A model generated the notes under the pieces. It ran no database searches. It had not been told where the DNA came from and worked only from the letters and a program-made list of their open reading frames with translations. A stretch of DNA of 64,000 bases from Vespa crabro (taxonomy: Eukaryota; Arthropoda; Insecta; Hymenoptera; Vespidae). Made by a program: the position numbers and the translations under genes. The stretch's first letter is position 1; every line of letters begins with the position of its first letter. The DNA lies in NCBI RefSeq assembly GCF_910589235.1, contig NC_060963.1, positions 5,488,501-5,552,500 on the forward strand. Direction: 5' to 3'. Shown here in pieces: positions 47,648 to 62,300 of this stretch.

Positions 47648-50600
47648 ATTATCCATATAGAATAATCTATAAAAGATTTTTTTTTCTTTTTTCAAATTCT
47701 AATTTTTTTGTAATTATCGTAGGTCTTAGAACAAGCCGGAGTTTGTATCATGGCAGACGGTCAGCATAGCGCTACAGCAAGAGTTCAAGTACTTCTTGAA
47801 TTTTTAAATGAAAGAGAGATGGACGCAGAAGATCTTGCAGAAATGCGAAGAGTTCGACTTGAACAAGCCGCGCAATTGGTACAATTGCAAACGGATGCTA
47901 CGCATGTAGCCAATTGGATTAGGAATGGAGAAGCTATGCTTTTAGCTTCTTTAAGGGTTCCCGAAAATTTACAAGATGCCGAACAACTGCGATTAGAACA
48001 CGAACAGTTTCAAGTCGCTATAGAGAAAACGCATACTTCTGCTGTACAGGTAATTACGAATTGTATTTTATCTTTTTATATCAATTCTTTGTTAATATAT
48101 TATTATGACATAATTATGAATATTTATTATAATACATATCGTGTCTTTGTAGGTAAAACATAGAGCTGATGCATTAGTAAGCGCAAATCATTATGATCCG
48201 AAAAGTATTCGAGAAGTAGCTGAAGATGTCACTAAAAGATGGCAACAGTTGGTAACTTGTGCAGAAGAGAGGCATAAATTAGTAACCGCGAGTATAAATT
48301 TTTATAAAACAGCAGAACAAGTTCGATCGGTTCTCGATAGTTTAGAGCGTGAATATAAAAGGGACGAAGATTGGTGTTCTGGTGGGGAAAAAGGCGGCCA
48401 AGTACCTACTCTTGTGGCTAAACATCAGGAACAAAAGGAAGCATTTTTAAAAGCATGTACTTTGGTGCGAAGAACTGCCGAGACATTCCTAAAGTACACT
48501 AATCGCAGTCTACAGTTTTACAATTATCAAGCAAATAGTGTTGGGTCAGAGAACAAAGTAAAAAGTTAGTGTCTTAATTTGGCATAAATTCAATTGTAAT
48601 TGCTTTAACAAATGTTTATTTTTCATGTCATCATGTTCATAGATATCTTAGAAGAATTGTTAAGTAAAGAAAATAAAGTACTCGAATATTGGACTCAACG
48701 AAAGAAACGTTTAGATCAATGTCATCAATATGTTCTTTTTGAGCGTAGTGCAAAACAAGCAATTGAATGGATAAGGGAGACTGGTGAATTGTATCTTGCA
48801 ACGCACACAAATGTGGGAAAAAATCGTATAGAGAACGAGCAATTGTTACAAGAACATAATGAATTTAAAGGTGCAGCAAAGGTAAAATATTTTTAAAAAG
48901 AAAAAGCTAATGTTAATACATTAATAGCCTTTATATCGTTTCATTGTAAAATATAGTAATAATAACATAACATACATAAACGTACGTTTGCTTTGATATA
49001 ATTACTGTTTACGTTTATTAGGAAACGAGAGAAAGAGTAAAATTGCTGATTCAGCTAGCGGATAATTTAGTTGAAAAAGGACATGCTCATGCTGCTGTTA
49101 TTAAACAATCAGTGGCAGAGGTGGATCAACGTTATAAAGATTTTAGCATGCGAATGAATTGCTATAAGACACAAATTGAAGATGATTTGGGTATACAATC
49201 CGACGATGGCCATAAAGATTTAGCCATAGACCGTAATTCTGATCCTTTATTGGAGGAGAAAATTAAGGGAAAAGATTTAAAAGAATTGAACGAAGAAAAG
49301 CGAAGATCGGCTAGGCGAAAAGAGTATGCTTCGTATTAACGTTACAAGATTAAGAAAAAATGATATTTATCTATATTTTTGTAAATATATTTTCTTTATT
49401 TTAATTTAGGTTCATTATGGCTGAATTGTTGCAAACCGAACGTACATATGTTAAAGATTTGGAAACTTGTATTCGTTGTTTCTTAGAGGAAACGCGTAAT
49501 GGAAAGGGAAACGTACCAACAGGATTGCAAGGTCGAGAATCTATAATCTTTTCCAATATGGAAGAGATACATCAATTTCATAGCAATATATTCCTTCGTG
49601 AGTTGGAAAAATATGAAACCATGCCCGAAGACGTTGGACACTGTTTCGTGACTTGGGTAAATAACATGATGTTATTTAGCAAAATTAAGGAATAAATTAT
49701 TTTGCTCATTGTTTATAAAATAATACATTATTGTTTGTAGGCTCCGAAATTTGATATGTACGTGACTTATTGTAAAAATAAGCCAGAAAGTAATCAATTA
49801 TTAGTTACGCATGGGGGTACATGGTTTGAAGAATTACAGAGAAAACAAAAAGTTGAACACCCAATCGCTGCGTACCTCATAAAACCAGTGCAAAGGATCA
49901 CAAAATATCAGCTTTTGCTTAAGGATCTTCAAGTACGTAAATATTATTTAAAGATATCTTTTATTACTTCTCTCGTAAATATAAATGTTTTATAATATTA
50001 ATATTTTTGAATACAGGCTTGCTGTCAAGAAGGACAAGGTGAAATTAAAGATGGATTGGAAGTGATGTTGAATGTGCCTAAAAAAGCAAACGATGCCTTA
50101 CATTTAAGCCTATTAGAGGGTTGTGATGTCAGGATAGATACTCTTGGAGATGTAGTATTACAAGATTCATTTACGGTATGGGATCCAAAGCAGCTGATAA
50201 GAAAAGGCAGAGATCGTCATATATTTCTTTTTGAATTATATTTATTATTTAGTAAAGAAGTCAAAGATTCAGCTGGAAAGGTTTGTATATTTGAAAAAGT
50301 AATTGTAGATACCCTCTGTACCGTAAGTTTTATGTTAGCCATATGTTTTTCATGATTGTTCAGGTAAAATACATTTACAAAAGTCGCTTAATGACTTCTG
50401 AATTGGGTGTCACCGAGCATATCGAAGGAGACGAATGTAAGTTTGCCGTATGGACTGGAAGAGCACCGACTGGCGATACTCGTGTGGTTTTAAGAGCGAA
50501 TTCCATGGAGGCGAAGCAGTTATGGGTCAAAAGATTACGCGAAGTAATACAAGAAACGTACTTCAGCTTGAGCATGCCGAAAAGTCCTGCCAAGAAGAGT

Positions 50601-53314
50601 TCGAGCCAACGATCGAGTAGAGATCTGGAGGAATGTGCATCTTTGAATGACAGTGTGGAAAATTTGGACAGGAACTCATTGGCTTCATTTGGTTCAACGA
50701 ATACAACGGATTCAGACAAGGTAATTATCGTATTTTATGTCGTAGAAAACGGAAATTGATCATTTTAGCGTAAATTTATTTCTTACATCGTGACAAGATG
50801 AAACAAGATGTTACTTTAGCTCATAAAACGATCGTTTATATAATAGTTTAATTGCATCACGTAAAATGATGTGCGCGTATCTTGATAAATGATATAGCGA
50901 AAAATGATATATTTTAAAGAACAAAGATATTTTTTTTAAACGAAAAATAATATAAATTGTGAAACGAAAAAGAAAATGAAAAAGAAAAAAAAAAATGATT
51001 GTCAGCAATCTTCCTCTCCCTGAAATTGATTTTCAAGGGTCTTCTTGTACGCAATGCAGTAGGATTTAATTTACTTAATCGTACGATATCCTGCAGTCGA
51101 GGACGAGACATTAAAATCAGCTGCCCCGGTTAGGCGGTGACTGCGCACTGAGAATTTCCTCGAGGAGAAAACATCGATGAAAGGCGTTATCGAGCATCCC
51201 TCCCTTCTTCCTCTCGATAAGCCCATTCCACCTACCGAGACATTTGGAGAGGCGCTCACGGCGTTGATACTCGATTCTAGGAAGGGTGCGATTAGTACGG
51301 GCGCGACTGTCGGCCCGGACGGACTCGTTTGGAGCGTCGCGTCCCGTCTCCCGTCCTGTCCTACCTTATATATACTATTCTCTCTGTTTTTCTCTTGTCT
51401 CTCGTCTCTTGTCACATCATATCACGTCACGTCACGTCACGTCTTTTCTCGTCTCGTCTTTTCTCGTCTTTTCTCGTCACACGCGTTTTCTTTCGAACGG
51501 TAGAACATATCTCGCGTGTCAAAAAAAAAAAAAGAAAATAAAGAAGAGAAAAAAGATCCACTCGAAAATGGCTGTCGGCTGTTTGCGCCGATGTATCCTA
51601 CCTTCGTCATACTATTTTTCTCTTTGCGAACCCTTCATCGAATTTCGTGTACGAATCATCGCGTTTTAACGACAGTAAGTCGTAAGGAAATATCGTTATG
51701 ACGTCACCGGCCGGAAAACCGGCAACGATCGCCCAAAAGGCACGCAGAAAAATTTCTTTACCGTGGTTTAGACAGACCTCGGTTACACCACCTCACGCGA
51801 CCCTCGCCAGGCAGCACACCATCGACACCCCGGGCTCTTTTCAAGCTCGGCTTTTGCGCCGCCAACCCTCTCTTTCTCAGGTATTCTCTCTCTTTCTCTT
51901 TCTTTCTCTCTCTCTCTCTTTCTCTCCCTCTCTCTCTCTCTTTTTCTCTAACTTTTTCTCTATTCACCCTTCCTCTTTCTCTCTCTCTCTTTCTCTTTCT
52001 CTCTCTCTTTTTCGTTGTTTTTTCCCCTTTTTCTTTTTCTATTTGTCCTTTGTCCTTTAACTCACCACCCCGTCTGTGGCATCTCGATCGTGCGCGTGAG
52101 CGCACCGTTAAGCGCATCCAACTGTAATCAATGTTTTCACTATTGGACCTTCCCGAATTTATCGCTAGCCATCTAATACGCCATAATTTGTTTTCTTTTA
52201 AACGAACACAACTTCGATATTTAAGTTTATTTTTCACCGTCATCTCTCTTTTACTCAACAACCTCGCTAAAGATCATTGATGTTAGCCTGCATTATCTAT
52301 CAGCTTTTTTTATGTGCCAATTCACGAGCAATTTTTTGCAACCAATTCTTGCGAACTGTTGCCCTTGAGTACCACGTTGTGCTTACGCGAATCATATCCT
52401 AATATAGACTTAGGTTAAATGTAATAATCACAACTTATAATCGCTCGTAGACCGCGAAAAGAGCGATAAAGAAAACTCTCTCATGGAATCGCTCGCTAAC
52501 GGTACGAATTATTACATTTACGATATATGTTCGTACGCCATCTGACGTATTAGACATTAGAAATTATATCCGTTTGATCGCGGAACTTAAAAACTAAGAG
52601 TTCTTGGCGAGCATGACATTACCTAAATATATTTCGTCCTATTAAATTAGAAATTTTTGTCAATCGTATGAATGTTTACCTGTACTCGATCCTTTGGACT
52701 TTTCGTACATGTCCGTATGGGTTCGAACTAATACGGATTTTGGCGCGTGGAATATTCTATTTTTGTCATGGAATGCGTGAATACGAGAGAGAGAGAGAGA
52801 GAGATTGAGAAATAAAAAAAGAGAGAGAGAAAGAGAGATTGAGAAATAAAAAAAGAGAGAGAGATTGAGAAATAAAAAAAGAGAGAAAGAAAGAGAGAGA
52901 GAGAGAGAGTCAAACTGAGGACAGTCCAGATTAAAACATGTTCGTTTTTTTTTTCTTTTTCTTAAAAATACGAAAATGAAAGGAAATGTTGATATTCCAA
53001 TGAATCATAAATATTAGTTCCCTAATTAAAATTAAGTAGCTATTTTTGCATCGTTCATTTATCTTTCTAATTGTAGCAAACTTTTTTTTATTGACACACA
53101 TCCATAATCGGGATCTACTCTAAGTTTTCCTGTTTCGAGTAATTGACTCCTCGTACTCTAAAAATGAAGCACTCTTGTAAATATCATCCAAACGATTACA
53201 CGGACCGATCGAACCTATTTCAGCGAACGTACCACATTAGACGCTTCAACGGTCCGTAAATTCAAAGACGATTTCTCGATGATGTCGGTTCCAAGTTTGT
53301 ATCTGCGTATGGCG

Positions 53315-53376
<62 letters not shown>

Positions 53377-56300
53377 CTCTGTCTCTCTCTCTCTGTCTCT
53401 CTCTCTTTTTTCTCTTTTACTCTTCGCTCATAAAATCCGGTACCCTGATACGTTCGTTTGCTTATGTTCCCACGATAAAATACTTCGTTCTTTCCTTCCT
53501 TCTGTGGAGTGAACCACGAATAGAAAAATATGAGAAAATAAATTAGAAAGACAAGTTGCTATTTTTTTCTTTCAATTTTCATTCATAGACTGGTGTTGCC
53601 GAAATGACTTGGGTCGTTGCGGATCATCTAGCAACACCAGGATCTAGAGAACTGACGGTGACGAAGGGCCAGCAAGTGGAAGTCTTAGAAAATGGTAGCG
53701 GTAATGGAAATGCCAGTGGAATCGTTGGTACCGGTGAATGGACATTGGTACGTTTACCACTCGCACCGGGACAAACAGATCCACCAGCAGAAGGTCTTGT
53801 ACCTACGAGCGCTTTGAAACAACCACCAAGTAATTCATGTAAAACCTCACCATCGAGAAAGCCACCCAGTCAACAGCAAACGTTGCTTCAACAACAGCAA
53901 CTAAATCAATCGGTTATCGGACAACAACAACTTGCGACTATGGTTGTTGGTACAACGGCATCATCCCCAGCTTCGACTTTAACACCGTCGAGCGAAGAAT
54001 TGGGTAAGTTTTTTTTTTCCCTTCCAGGTATTGCTTTTCGATAATTGCGTTGTTAACGACACAATTGAGTTTACGTTCGAATTTTCAACAACTAAAAGAG
54101 AACAAGGGAATAGGCTATAGTTGATAACAGTTGAAAGAGGCAGATAACGAGATCCGTACTTGTACGTATACTAGAAGACCCGAGCGCTCGATCAATACGA
54201 CGCACGGAACACGAATGTCCTTGACCACTTGTGGCAGCCTGGGGCCAGCGTCACGGTCAAACTAACTGTCGATCATTCGACACGACCTATGGCAATTCAT
54301 GATCAAACAAGAAAGTATCCGTTACTCTTATTTTTTTCTTCGTGTATCAAATTGTCAAACTGGCAGAGGGACGATGGACGGTGCGAACCGACAATGAGAA
54401 AGGAAGAGGGAAGAATGGATCGAAGAAAAATAAGTGAGGGCAAAGTACGATGAGGATGCTTCGAAAACACGACAAACTTTTTCCTTGAGAAATTGAGAAG
54501 CCAGATAGGATGGAAGAGTCACGCAAGCTTTCTCTCAAGCCTGTGTGCTGCATCTAAAAATAAGAGAGCAACGTCGGCCCGATATCATAGAAGTATACCT
54601 CGATATAAGAGGCAGCTATGCTTACCACTTTCGATTCACCCATTTTATTATCCCCGTTTGGATAGTAGAGATAATAATCGTTTATAACATTCTAGCGATG
54701 ATACATACAATGATGTGTAATTCAAAGTCGATCAATTTTATTCGTACTCGCTTTGCAAAAGAGAGTTACGTAATAATATCAATGAAACTAAAGGATCGAT
54801 AAAAATCGAATTTTCTGCATAAGGCAAAATTACACTTTATTTTTAAATAAGATAAAATTATAGTAAATAAGACTATAGTAAAATTATATAGTAAAATTGC
54901 GTATAAAAGAGTATCGTCCGATTAATTTCTGATTTATTACTGTTATCGCTATCGTTATCGCAAATGATTAAAACGATCTTTGTATTCGTATTGTTTTTAG
55001 AAATTGTTGGAAGCGATGGGAGCTCGGCTAGTACCAGTTCACCTGGAAATAAAAGACGCGGTTTTAGTGGGTGAGTAGCTTTGTAACGCGTTTATAATAC
55101 GTTTCTGATTAATGACGAATTCGTATAATATTCGTAGGAAGATACAATCACGTGCAAATGTGTCGAATGATTAAATTCATCTATATCTTTTACATATAGT
55201 GTAATGCGAAAAGGTTACGTTTTTTTGTAGGTTCATATAAATTACTAGTCTTTGTTAATATTTTTATTAACAATAAATTGTTATATGCGCAGAAATAATA
55301 TGGTCAACGTAATAATGTTATAAAGAGCATGGCAATGAAACGTTAAGACGATTAAGCATAAAAATATTAACATACATTATTTCTTTCAAAAAAAAAAATA
55401 AATAAATTTAATTTATTCTGCATCGAAATGTTCGAAATTTAATTTATGTATAAATGTTGCACACATCAACGTGTACATTTATTTTATACATAATAGACAT
55501 TTAAATTAATAACAATGAGTCTATAAAATATTACAAAATATGTTATATACCTATATTTATTTATGACAGTGTACATATATATATATAAATAAGATGTACA
55601 ATAATCATAAACTCTATAAGTCTGATACGGTAATATAAAATCATAACGAGTCGAAAGTACTTAACCTAATTACTAATGGAAAGCGCACGCTTGGTTATTA
55701 GCAATTGATCAACGTGCATAATGAGTGGCCGAGTCAAACAGCATTGGGCATAGTGGCAATTCTCTTTATCGCCTATCCCCGCTCTTATTGTTTTCACTGG
55801 CGACACGACAGGCACAACTGTGTCCGCGTTTATTAATAGCAATAAAATGAAGATGATGTGGTAGGAGAAACGCGTTCGCTGCCTGCCAGTACGTTGCGTT
55901 TCTCTTTCTATCGTTTGTCGCGTTCTCAAATTATGCCTCCTGATGCGTAACTCTTTAAGAAAGTAAATGATATCGTCGTGAAACTCTCGGGTATCGTCGC
56001 GAAATTTTGTTAACGTGCTGGGTAATACGAAGAGTTCGTTGGTGTGTCGTAGGAGAAAGTGGTTACCACCTCCGCTGCGTAAGCTCAGCCAAGGCAAGGT
56101 CGATAAGGTCGTTTCAACGTCGTCGTCAGCCGCGTCAACGGCTGCTGCCGCCACCGTTAACAGTGGCATTCCGCTAGCATCGACGTCTTTAACAACGGTG
56201 ACGACAGCGACGACGACGACGACAACGACGACTGCTATTTCTTCTATTACTGCTACTACAACGGGAACGACGACAACGACAACGTCGACGACAACGGCAG

Positions 56301-59300
56301 TAGTGAAAAATACGACAACGGTTGCAACGGTAACACCAAGCGGCAAAAACATTGGATCATTGAAAAAGAGTAGCTCGGACAAACGTTTCAAGCTACCATC
56401 AGGAGCAACTGTTGAACAAAAACGTGCCGTTACTGTTTCTGCTGGAAACGTGAGGATTGTCTCGGAGTTTGAACCTTTGACGGGAGCCGAGGAGATTGAA
56501 AGAGAGGAAGAGGAGGAAGAGGAAGAAGAGGAAGAACACGTTGAAACTTCTGAAACGATATCTGCGACCTACGACGACGGTGAAGGTAACGTCTTTCACG
56601 AACAAAATGGCACCGAGGATGGTGAAGATGACTTGGAATTACCGCCACCGATGAAACCGATTACCGAGCCTATTTTAGTCGCTTCCGGTAATGGACCCCC
56701 TGGTTCAACGATACCCGACGAATTACCTGGAAAAAGAGTGAGTATAGCTAGCCCCGTTATTTCCATATTACACATTCTTATTATTCTTATCTTTTTAGAC
56801 ATCCGAGTGTTCCAGTAAAATACTCGACGGAGCCACAACAGCGGATTTAGCAGAAATCGAGCAGATCGTAAAGGAAAGAATGGTAAGTTTCGTGCGTTCC
56901 ATCATCTTGTTCTATTATTTTTTTTATCAAAGTTTTGACCAAACATGTTGATCGTAGGAACAACATACCGAGAATCAAGAGAGGCATAGTCTAATGCGAA
57001 CGGAAAGAACAACAGCAGGAGGTGGTAGAGGTTCGAGCGATGGCGAGAATAATTATGCTCGTGCAACAAGTCCATCGCTTGTTTCTGAAGAATCCGATCC
57101 CGAAACTGCGGCTTTAACCAAAAGACAATTTGTTATTCGTGAATTGGTCGATACAGAAAGAGATTATGTCAATGATCTCAAACAAATTGTCGAAGGATAT
57201 ATGATGTTAATGCGAGATCCAGAGAGCGACATTCCACTTCCTGAGGATCTTCGAGCCGGAAAAGACAAAATGGTATTTGGTAACATAGAAGCGATCTACG
57301 AATGGCATAGAGAGTGAGTATAATATTACCTGTCCGGACTCATTTCGTTTTCCCTTTTTTCTCTTATTTATTTATTTATTTTTTTTTTTCTTTGCGTATA
57401 TCAGCAAGTGAAAATTTTACGTCTTGCGAGCCAATATGCTAACGAAATAATCTCTTGTGTTCTTAGCTTTTTTTTGAAAGCTTTGGAAAATTGCATAAAA
57501 TGTCCTGAAGAACTCGGTCCTCTCTTTAAAAGATATGAGAGGAAGTTACACATGTACGTCGTTTATTGTCAAAATAAACCCGTTTCTGAATACATCGTGT
57601 CCGAATATATATACACTTACTTTGAGGTAATTATAATTATTTGTTCCATCTTTTCTGAATGCAATAAAAACGTGTCATCAATGCATTTTTTTATGCGTTG
57701 AAGTATCTCGATACTTTTTGGTAATGAAATATATAATTATATTCCGAAATATTAATAGGAATTGAGACAGAAACTTGGACATCGTCTGCAGCTTTGCGAT
57801 TTGTTGATAAAACCCGTGCAAAGGATTACAAAGTATCAACTGCTCCTTCGTGAGGCACTGCGTTTAACCGAACGTACTCAGAGATTATCGGAAATCGAAG
57901 GACTCAGAGCAGCGGTTTATGTTATGCGAGTTATACCAAAAGCGGCTAATGACATGATGGACGTGGGAAGATTGCAAGGTTTTGATGTAAGTTAGAAATA
58001 TAAAATCAATTTCGAATGATAGATTAATTATCTGTTAGTTTTTTTTTCCAAGTGTTTACGTAACATTACCATTCATGCTTATAATATATTCTCGAAAGAT
58101 ATATTACATATCAAAAAGTTTTAGTATTTTATGTCCTCTCTTATTCATTTCGTTTGAAGGGTAAAATAACAGCACAGGGTAAACTTCTGCTACACGGGCC
58201 TTTGTTAGTGTCAGAAATATCGACCGTGCCAACGAGAGGAAAAGAGTGGCACGTTTTTCTTTTCGAGCAAAATATTATCTTCAGCGAAGCCGTTGGTAAG
58301 AAGACTCAATTCACCAACCCAGCCTACATATATAAAGCTCATATACAGGTAATTTTTTCATATTTTTCATAGCAACATATATGCAATTTATCGCAAGAGA
58401 CTACGAATTATCGTTATTATAAACTTTATAAAAGTCGGTTTGACAATGTGAAAACGAGTTTACGAAACTAAAAAATTTGAAACTAAATTCGTTCGAATAT
58501 ATTTAGTGGAAAATAAGTTTACTTGAATTCATGCAATCCAAGTATTAAAATTTGATCGCGAATATATATGAATATCGTATATGAATATCGTAAAAAAAAG
58601 AAAAAAGAAAAGAAAAGATAAGAGAAATGTATGTATTCGCCGGTATGTTTTCGTGCAGGTAAACAAAATGAGTCTCGAGGATTCGTACGACGATCCGGAC
58701 AAATTTGTGATTCGATCTACGGATCCTCGAAAGCCCGGTCTAGGATTTTATTGCAGCGTAATAGAAGAAAATGGACCTCGCAGACAGGAATGGGTAGATA
58801 CGATCACTGATATCCTACAAACACAACGTGACTTTCTCAAGGCGATACAGTCACCGATTGCCTACCAAAAGGAACTTACCAAAGATCCACTGTAAGCGTC
58901 TCTAATTTAACACTGAATTACACTGACTCTCTTAACACTCGACCTGTGAATATTCGTTCCGACATATTTTTGTATATTTTATATAAAAAAAGAGATACAA
59001 GCGCTGTAAGCTAGATAACCGTAGTCGTCACCTAAATCATCACCCTCGTCCTTTTCCCTTGGATTCTTTAGTCACTACACCCTAGCACATGATCGAAGTT
59101 CCTTCGATTATTCAAGGATCTTTTCTTCGTTGTTGCCATTCTTGTTGTTGTTGTTGTTGTTATCGTTGTTGTTCCTGTTAACACATATCATCGTCACTCA
59201 TCGGAATCATCATCGTTATTATCATCGTTATTCTTCTTCTTATAACGATATGTATTGTCATTATTTATTCCGTCATCACTCGAAATAGAGATATACTTCG

Positions 59301-62300
59301 TTATTCTTTTTCAATACTTGTATTTTCCAAATATTCCATCATCCCCGTAGCAGCACGAATAACTATACAAAACCTTTACGTATTACATACATACATACCT
59401 TCGACCGAAAAACGATCTTATGTAAGGAATATACGCTGTCGACGAATTATAAAGTGAAATTCGACTTTGTATTAACGTAATAACTTGTCCTAATTAAACT
59501 CCATCTAAAAGAAAGCACAAGAAAAAGAAGAAAAAAAGGAAAAAGAAAAAAAAATGAAAAATATGAAAAATATGAAAAACGAACGTGTCGAGATCGAAAG
59601 GAGACATACATATTTTAAGAATACCGTAAAGGAAGAACTTATACTTTGAATCGAGTAAAATTCAAAAACGAAGTTTAGACTTCTAGATAAATTAGAATCG
59701 GTTATGCCGAATGTCAAAGTACTTCTCCATTTCCAAATGGGTCACATTTTGGTCTTTTGCTCCCCTTTCCCTTTCTTCTCTCAAGCTCTATGGATCGTTG
59801 TATTACTCTTCCACAGCCACCTCTCGCTTCCAAGGCCTGTAAACGAGCGTTAATCCGTTCCAATGTGCATATACATAATGCGTGCGTACGCGCGTGTGTG
59901 GGTGGTGTCTGGGGATGTGCGTGCGTGAAAATGCCCGCGCGCGTGCGTTTACGTATGTAAGTATTGTATACTTACGTATACGAAAATGCGTACATCGCGT
60001 ACGGCATACGATGTACAATTCCACGCCTCGGGTGTGTGCCACGCTATTTAATGATATATTTATCGAGAATGTACAATATATTTATAATAATTTTAATAAC
60101 GTTTATAAATGCCATTATGAGGTATCTGGTGACGAGTACACTGTACATAGTACGTATTAATTCTCGAAAAGCATCAAAAAAACAGGGCTATAATCAACTC
60201 GCGAAACGTAAATATTGTTTAGAATAAACTGTAAAATACGAAGACTGTGATTACAATGCGTCCTTCTTTCTCACGCCTACCTAATGTACCCGTGCATGTG
60301 ACTAACGGCTTGTTTTATTATGATTTTCAGTGAACACAGTACTGCGAGAGATAATGTCGGACTCTTTTATTTATGACTGTCATTTCTTTTTCTCCTTTCT
60401 ATGTTCCACGACTTTTTTTTGTATCTTCTTGAAACAATCCTATTATCTGTTTTTCCTTTGATTACCTACAAAAGAATTTAATATCGTTATCGTACGATCA
60501 CATCTTTTCGATATGATCGTTGAGATTTGTATTCTTTAAAAAGGAAATGTTAAACGCTCTTTCTTTTCTTAAAGAACGTTTAAGTTTCCATTTCTATTTC
60601 CATTGATGCTAATTGTTTAATTTCACAAACACGTTCACACATACACACAGATTTATTCTTTGAATGTAAAATGAGGTCAATTAGAAATTTTATTTTATTC
60701 GATATTATTATTTCTTGTTATTGTTAACAAATTTTTCTTCCTTCTTCCTGTTGATATCGCACCAAATTCATGTCAAGACTCGTTCGGCTCATATTTGATG
60801 TTTTTAACAAACTTACTTCCTGATCGATTAAATCAGATGCAATGATGATCCAAATGATGCAATGACAATTGACCTGCTAGTATTTAAAAAAAGAAAGTAT
60901 AATACTAGTTAAGACGAACCTTGACGCGTAGTACTGTGTTTTGTTTTCATTTATAATTTGCTGACATATAGCCGAGTTCCATCAACGGAGCCTGTGGTTC
61001 GAGAGACCATATCAGTAGCCCCGACGTTTTCGACAGCATCCTCCGGAATGATGAACAAAGAAAAGAGTATTCCTCAACAGAAGATAACTCGACCGATTCA
61101 AAGGACTCAATACGGTGGTTTAGATTGCGAATTACCACGAACGCCGAGTCCAACAAAGAGTAGGCTTAACTTCCTCGATGGATTCAGGAATACTCTGCGC
61201 GCACGATCCCCAGTTCGTACTAATTCGATACCGGTGAGATATTTCTTAACGATTTACCGATTTTCATATTGATAATGCTAGCTGGATAATTCGCATACTA
61301 TAATTAGTATTCTTGATTGCAGCAAAGGGGCTCTTCTCCTTCTTGATGTCTGTCGCTAACTGCTATGTACTGCATTACCTTCTGTCGTCGCATCCACAAA
61401 TCCTCGATCTTTTATTGTTAGAGAAATAGACCGAGCGAGACATTATCAGAAAAAGCGTACGATCGGGTCACTATTAGTTGTTGTGTTGTTGTCTTTTGCT
61501 AAGTGCACGCACGTTATAACTTTCGATCGGTTAAAAGTGTAACACCGTGAGGTCGAGAAGCAAAAAAAGAATATTCTCCAACAACTAACACGTTAGCCTA
61601 CCTAAAGTGAAAATATAGGATATAAAGCGACGGTTTTGATAGTATTACAGTATCCTTGAGTCTTTATTATTAATATTATTGCCATAAATGTACAGACTAT
61701 TAACAAAATAATAATTATAATACTACTGTATTACTATTCAAAACCATCGGATCTACTACCATTATTTTTGCTACTACTGTTACCATATACAACTACTACA
61801 ATTACTACTACTACCACCACCACCAAATTTACTACACTATTATTGTTTCTCTCTCTCTCTCTCTCTCTCTCGTTTTCTCTCTATTTTTCTCTCTCTCTCT
61901 TTCTCTTTACTACTGTTACTGCTATGCCAATTTCTACGGCATCAGCTACAGCTACTATTACCGTTATTAAAATCGTCACGACCATAATCATCACATTCTC
62001 TTCATCATCACTGGTCGCTGCAACTGTCGTTACTACTGCTATTATTATTCTATTGCTACTAACTACTACTGTACTATCTGCTACCACTGCATCATCCAGA
62101 TAACTACTTTTATACTTCTATAACTTTTGGTGAGCATGATAAAGCATTGAATGCGCTACTGTATTGGTAATTTGTTTGCATGAGAAATTTCATTAAATTT
62201 TATAACAATGTACAATCTATAAAAAGAATGAAATGGAAAAACAGTGATTAAACAGTTTTATTGTTTAGGTCGTTCCGGGTGCACGAGTAAGATTGGCAGC

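Larger units (their letters stand above)
52016..53588 (+). other. Remaining intron before trio SH3-1 exon
   Basis: Contains a GA-rich tandem repeat at 52784-52910 (unit about 33 bp built on GATTGAGAAATAAAAAAAG) and a CT/TATC/CT compound microsatellite at 53319-53406. No other exon. Confidence 0.7.

Noticed and set aside
51177..51503. Plus-strand ORF beginning MKGVIEHPSLLPLDK in the internal trio promoter
   Set aside because: Runs into low-complexity repeats, is not in frame with the 51698 start exon, and has no flanking splice sites; best read as GC-rich untranslated sequence.
55666..56391. 241-codon minus-strand ORF rich in V
   Set aside because: Exact shadow of the Thr-rich trio exon (ACG/ACA triplets read in reverse), with no splice or family support.
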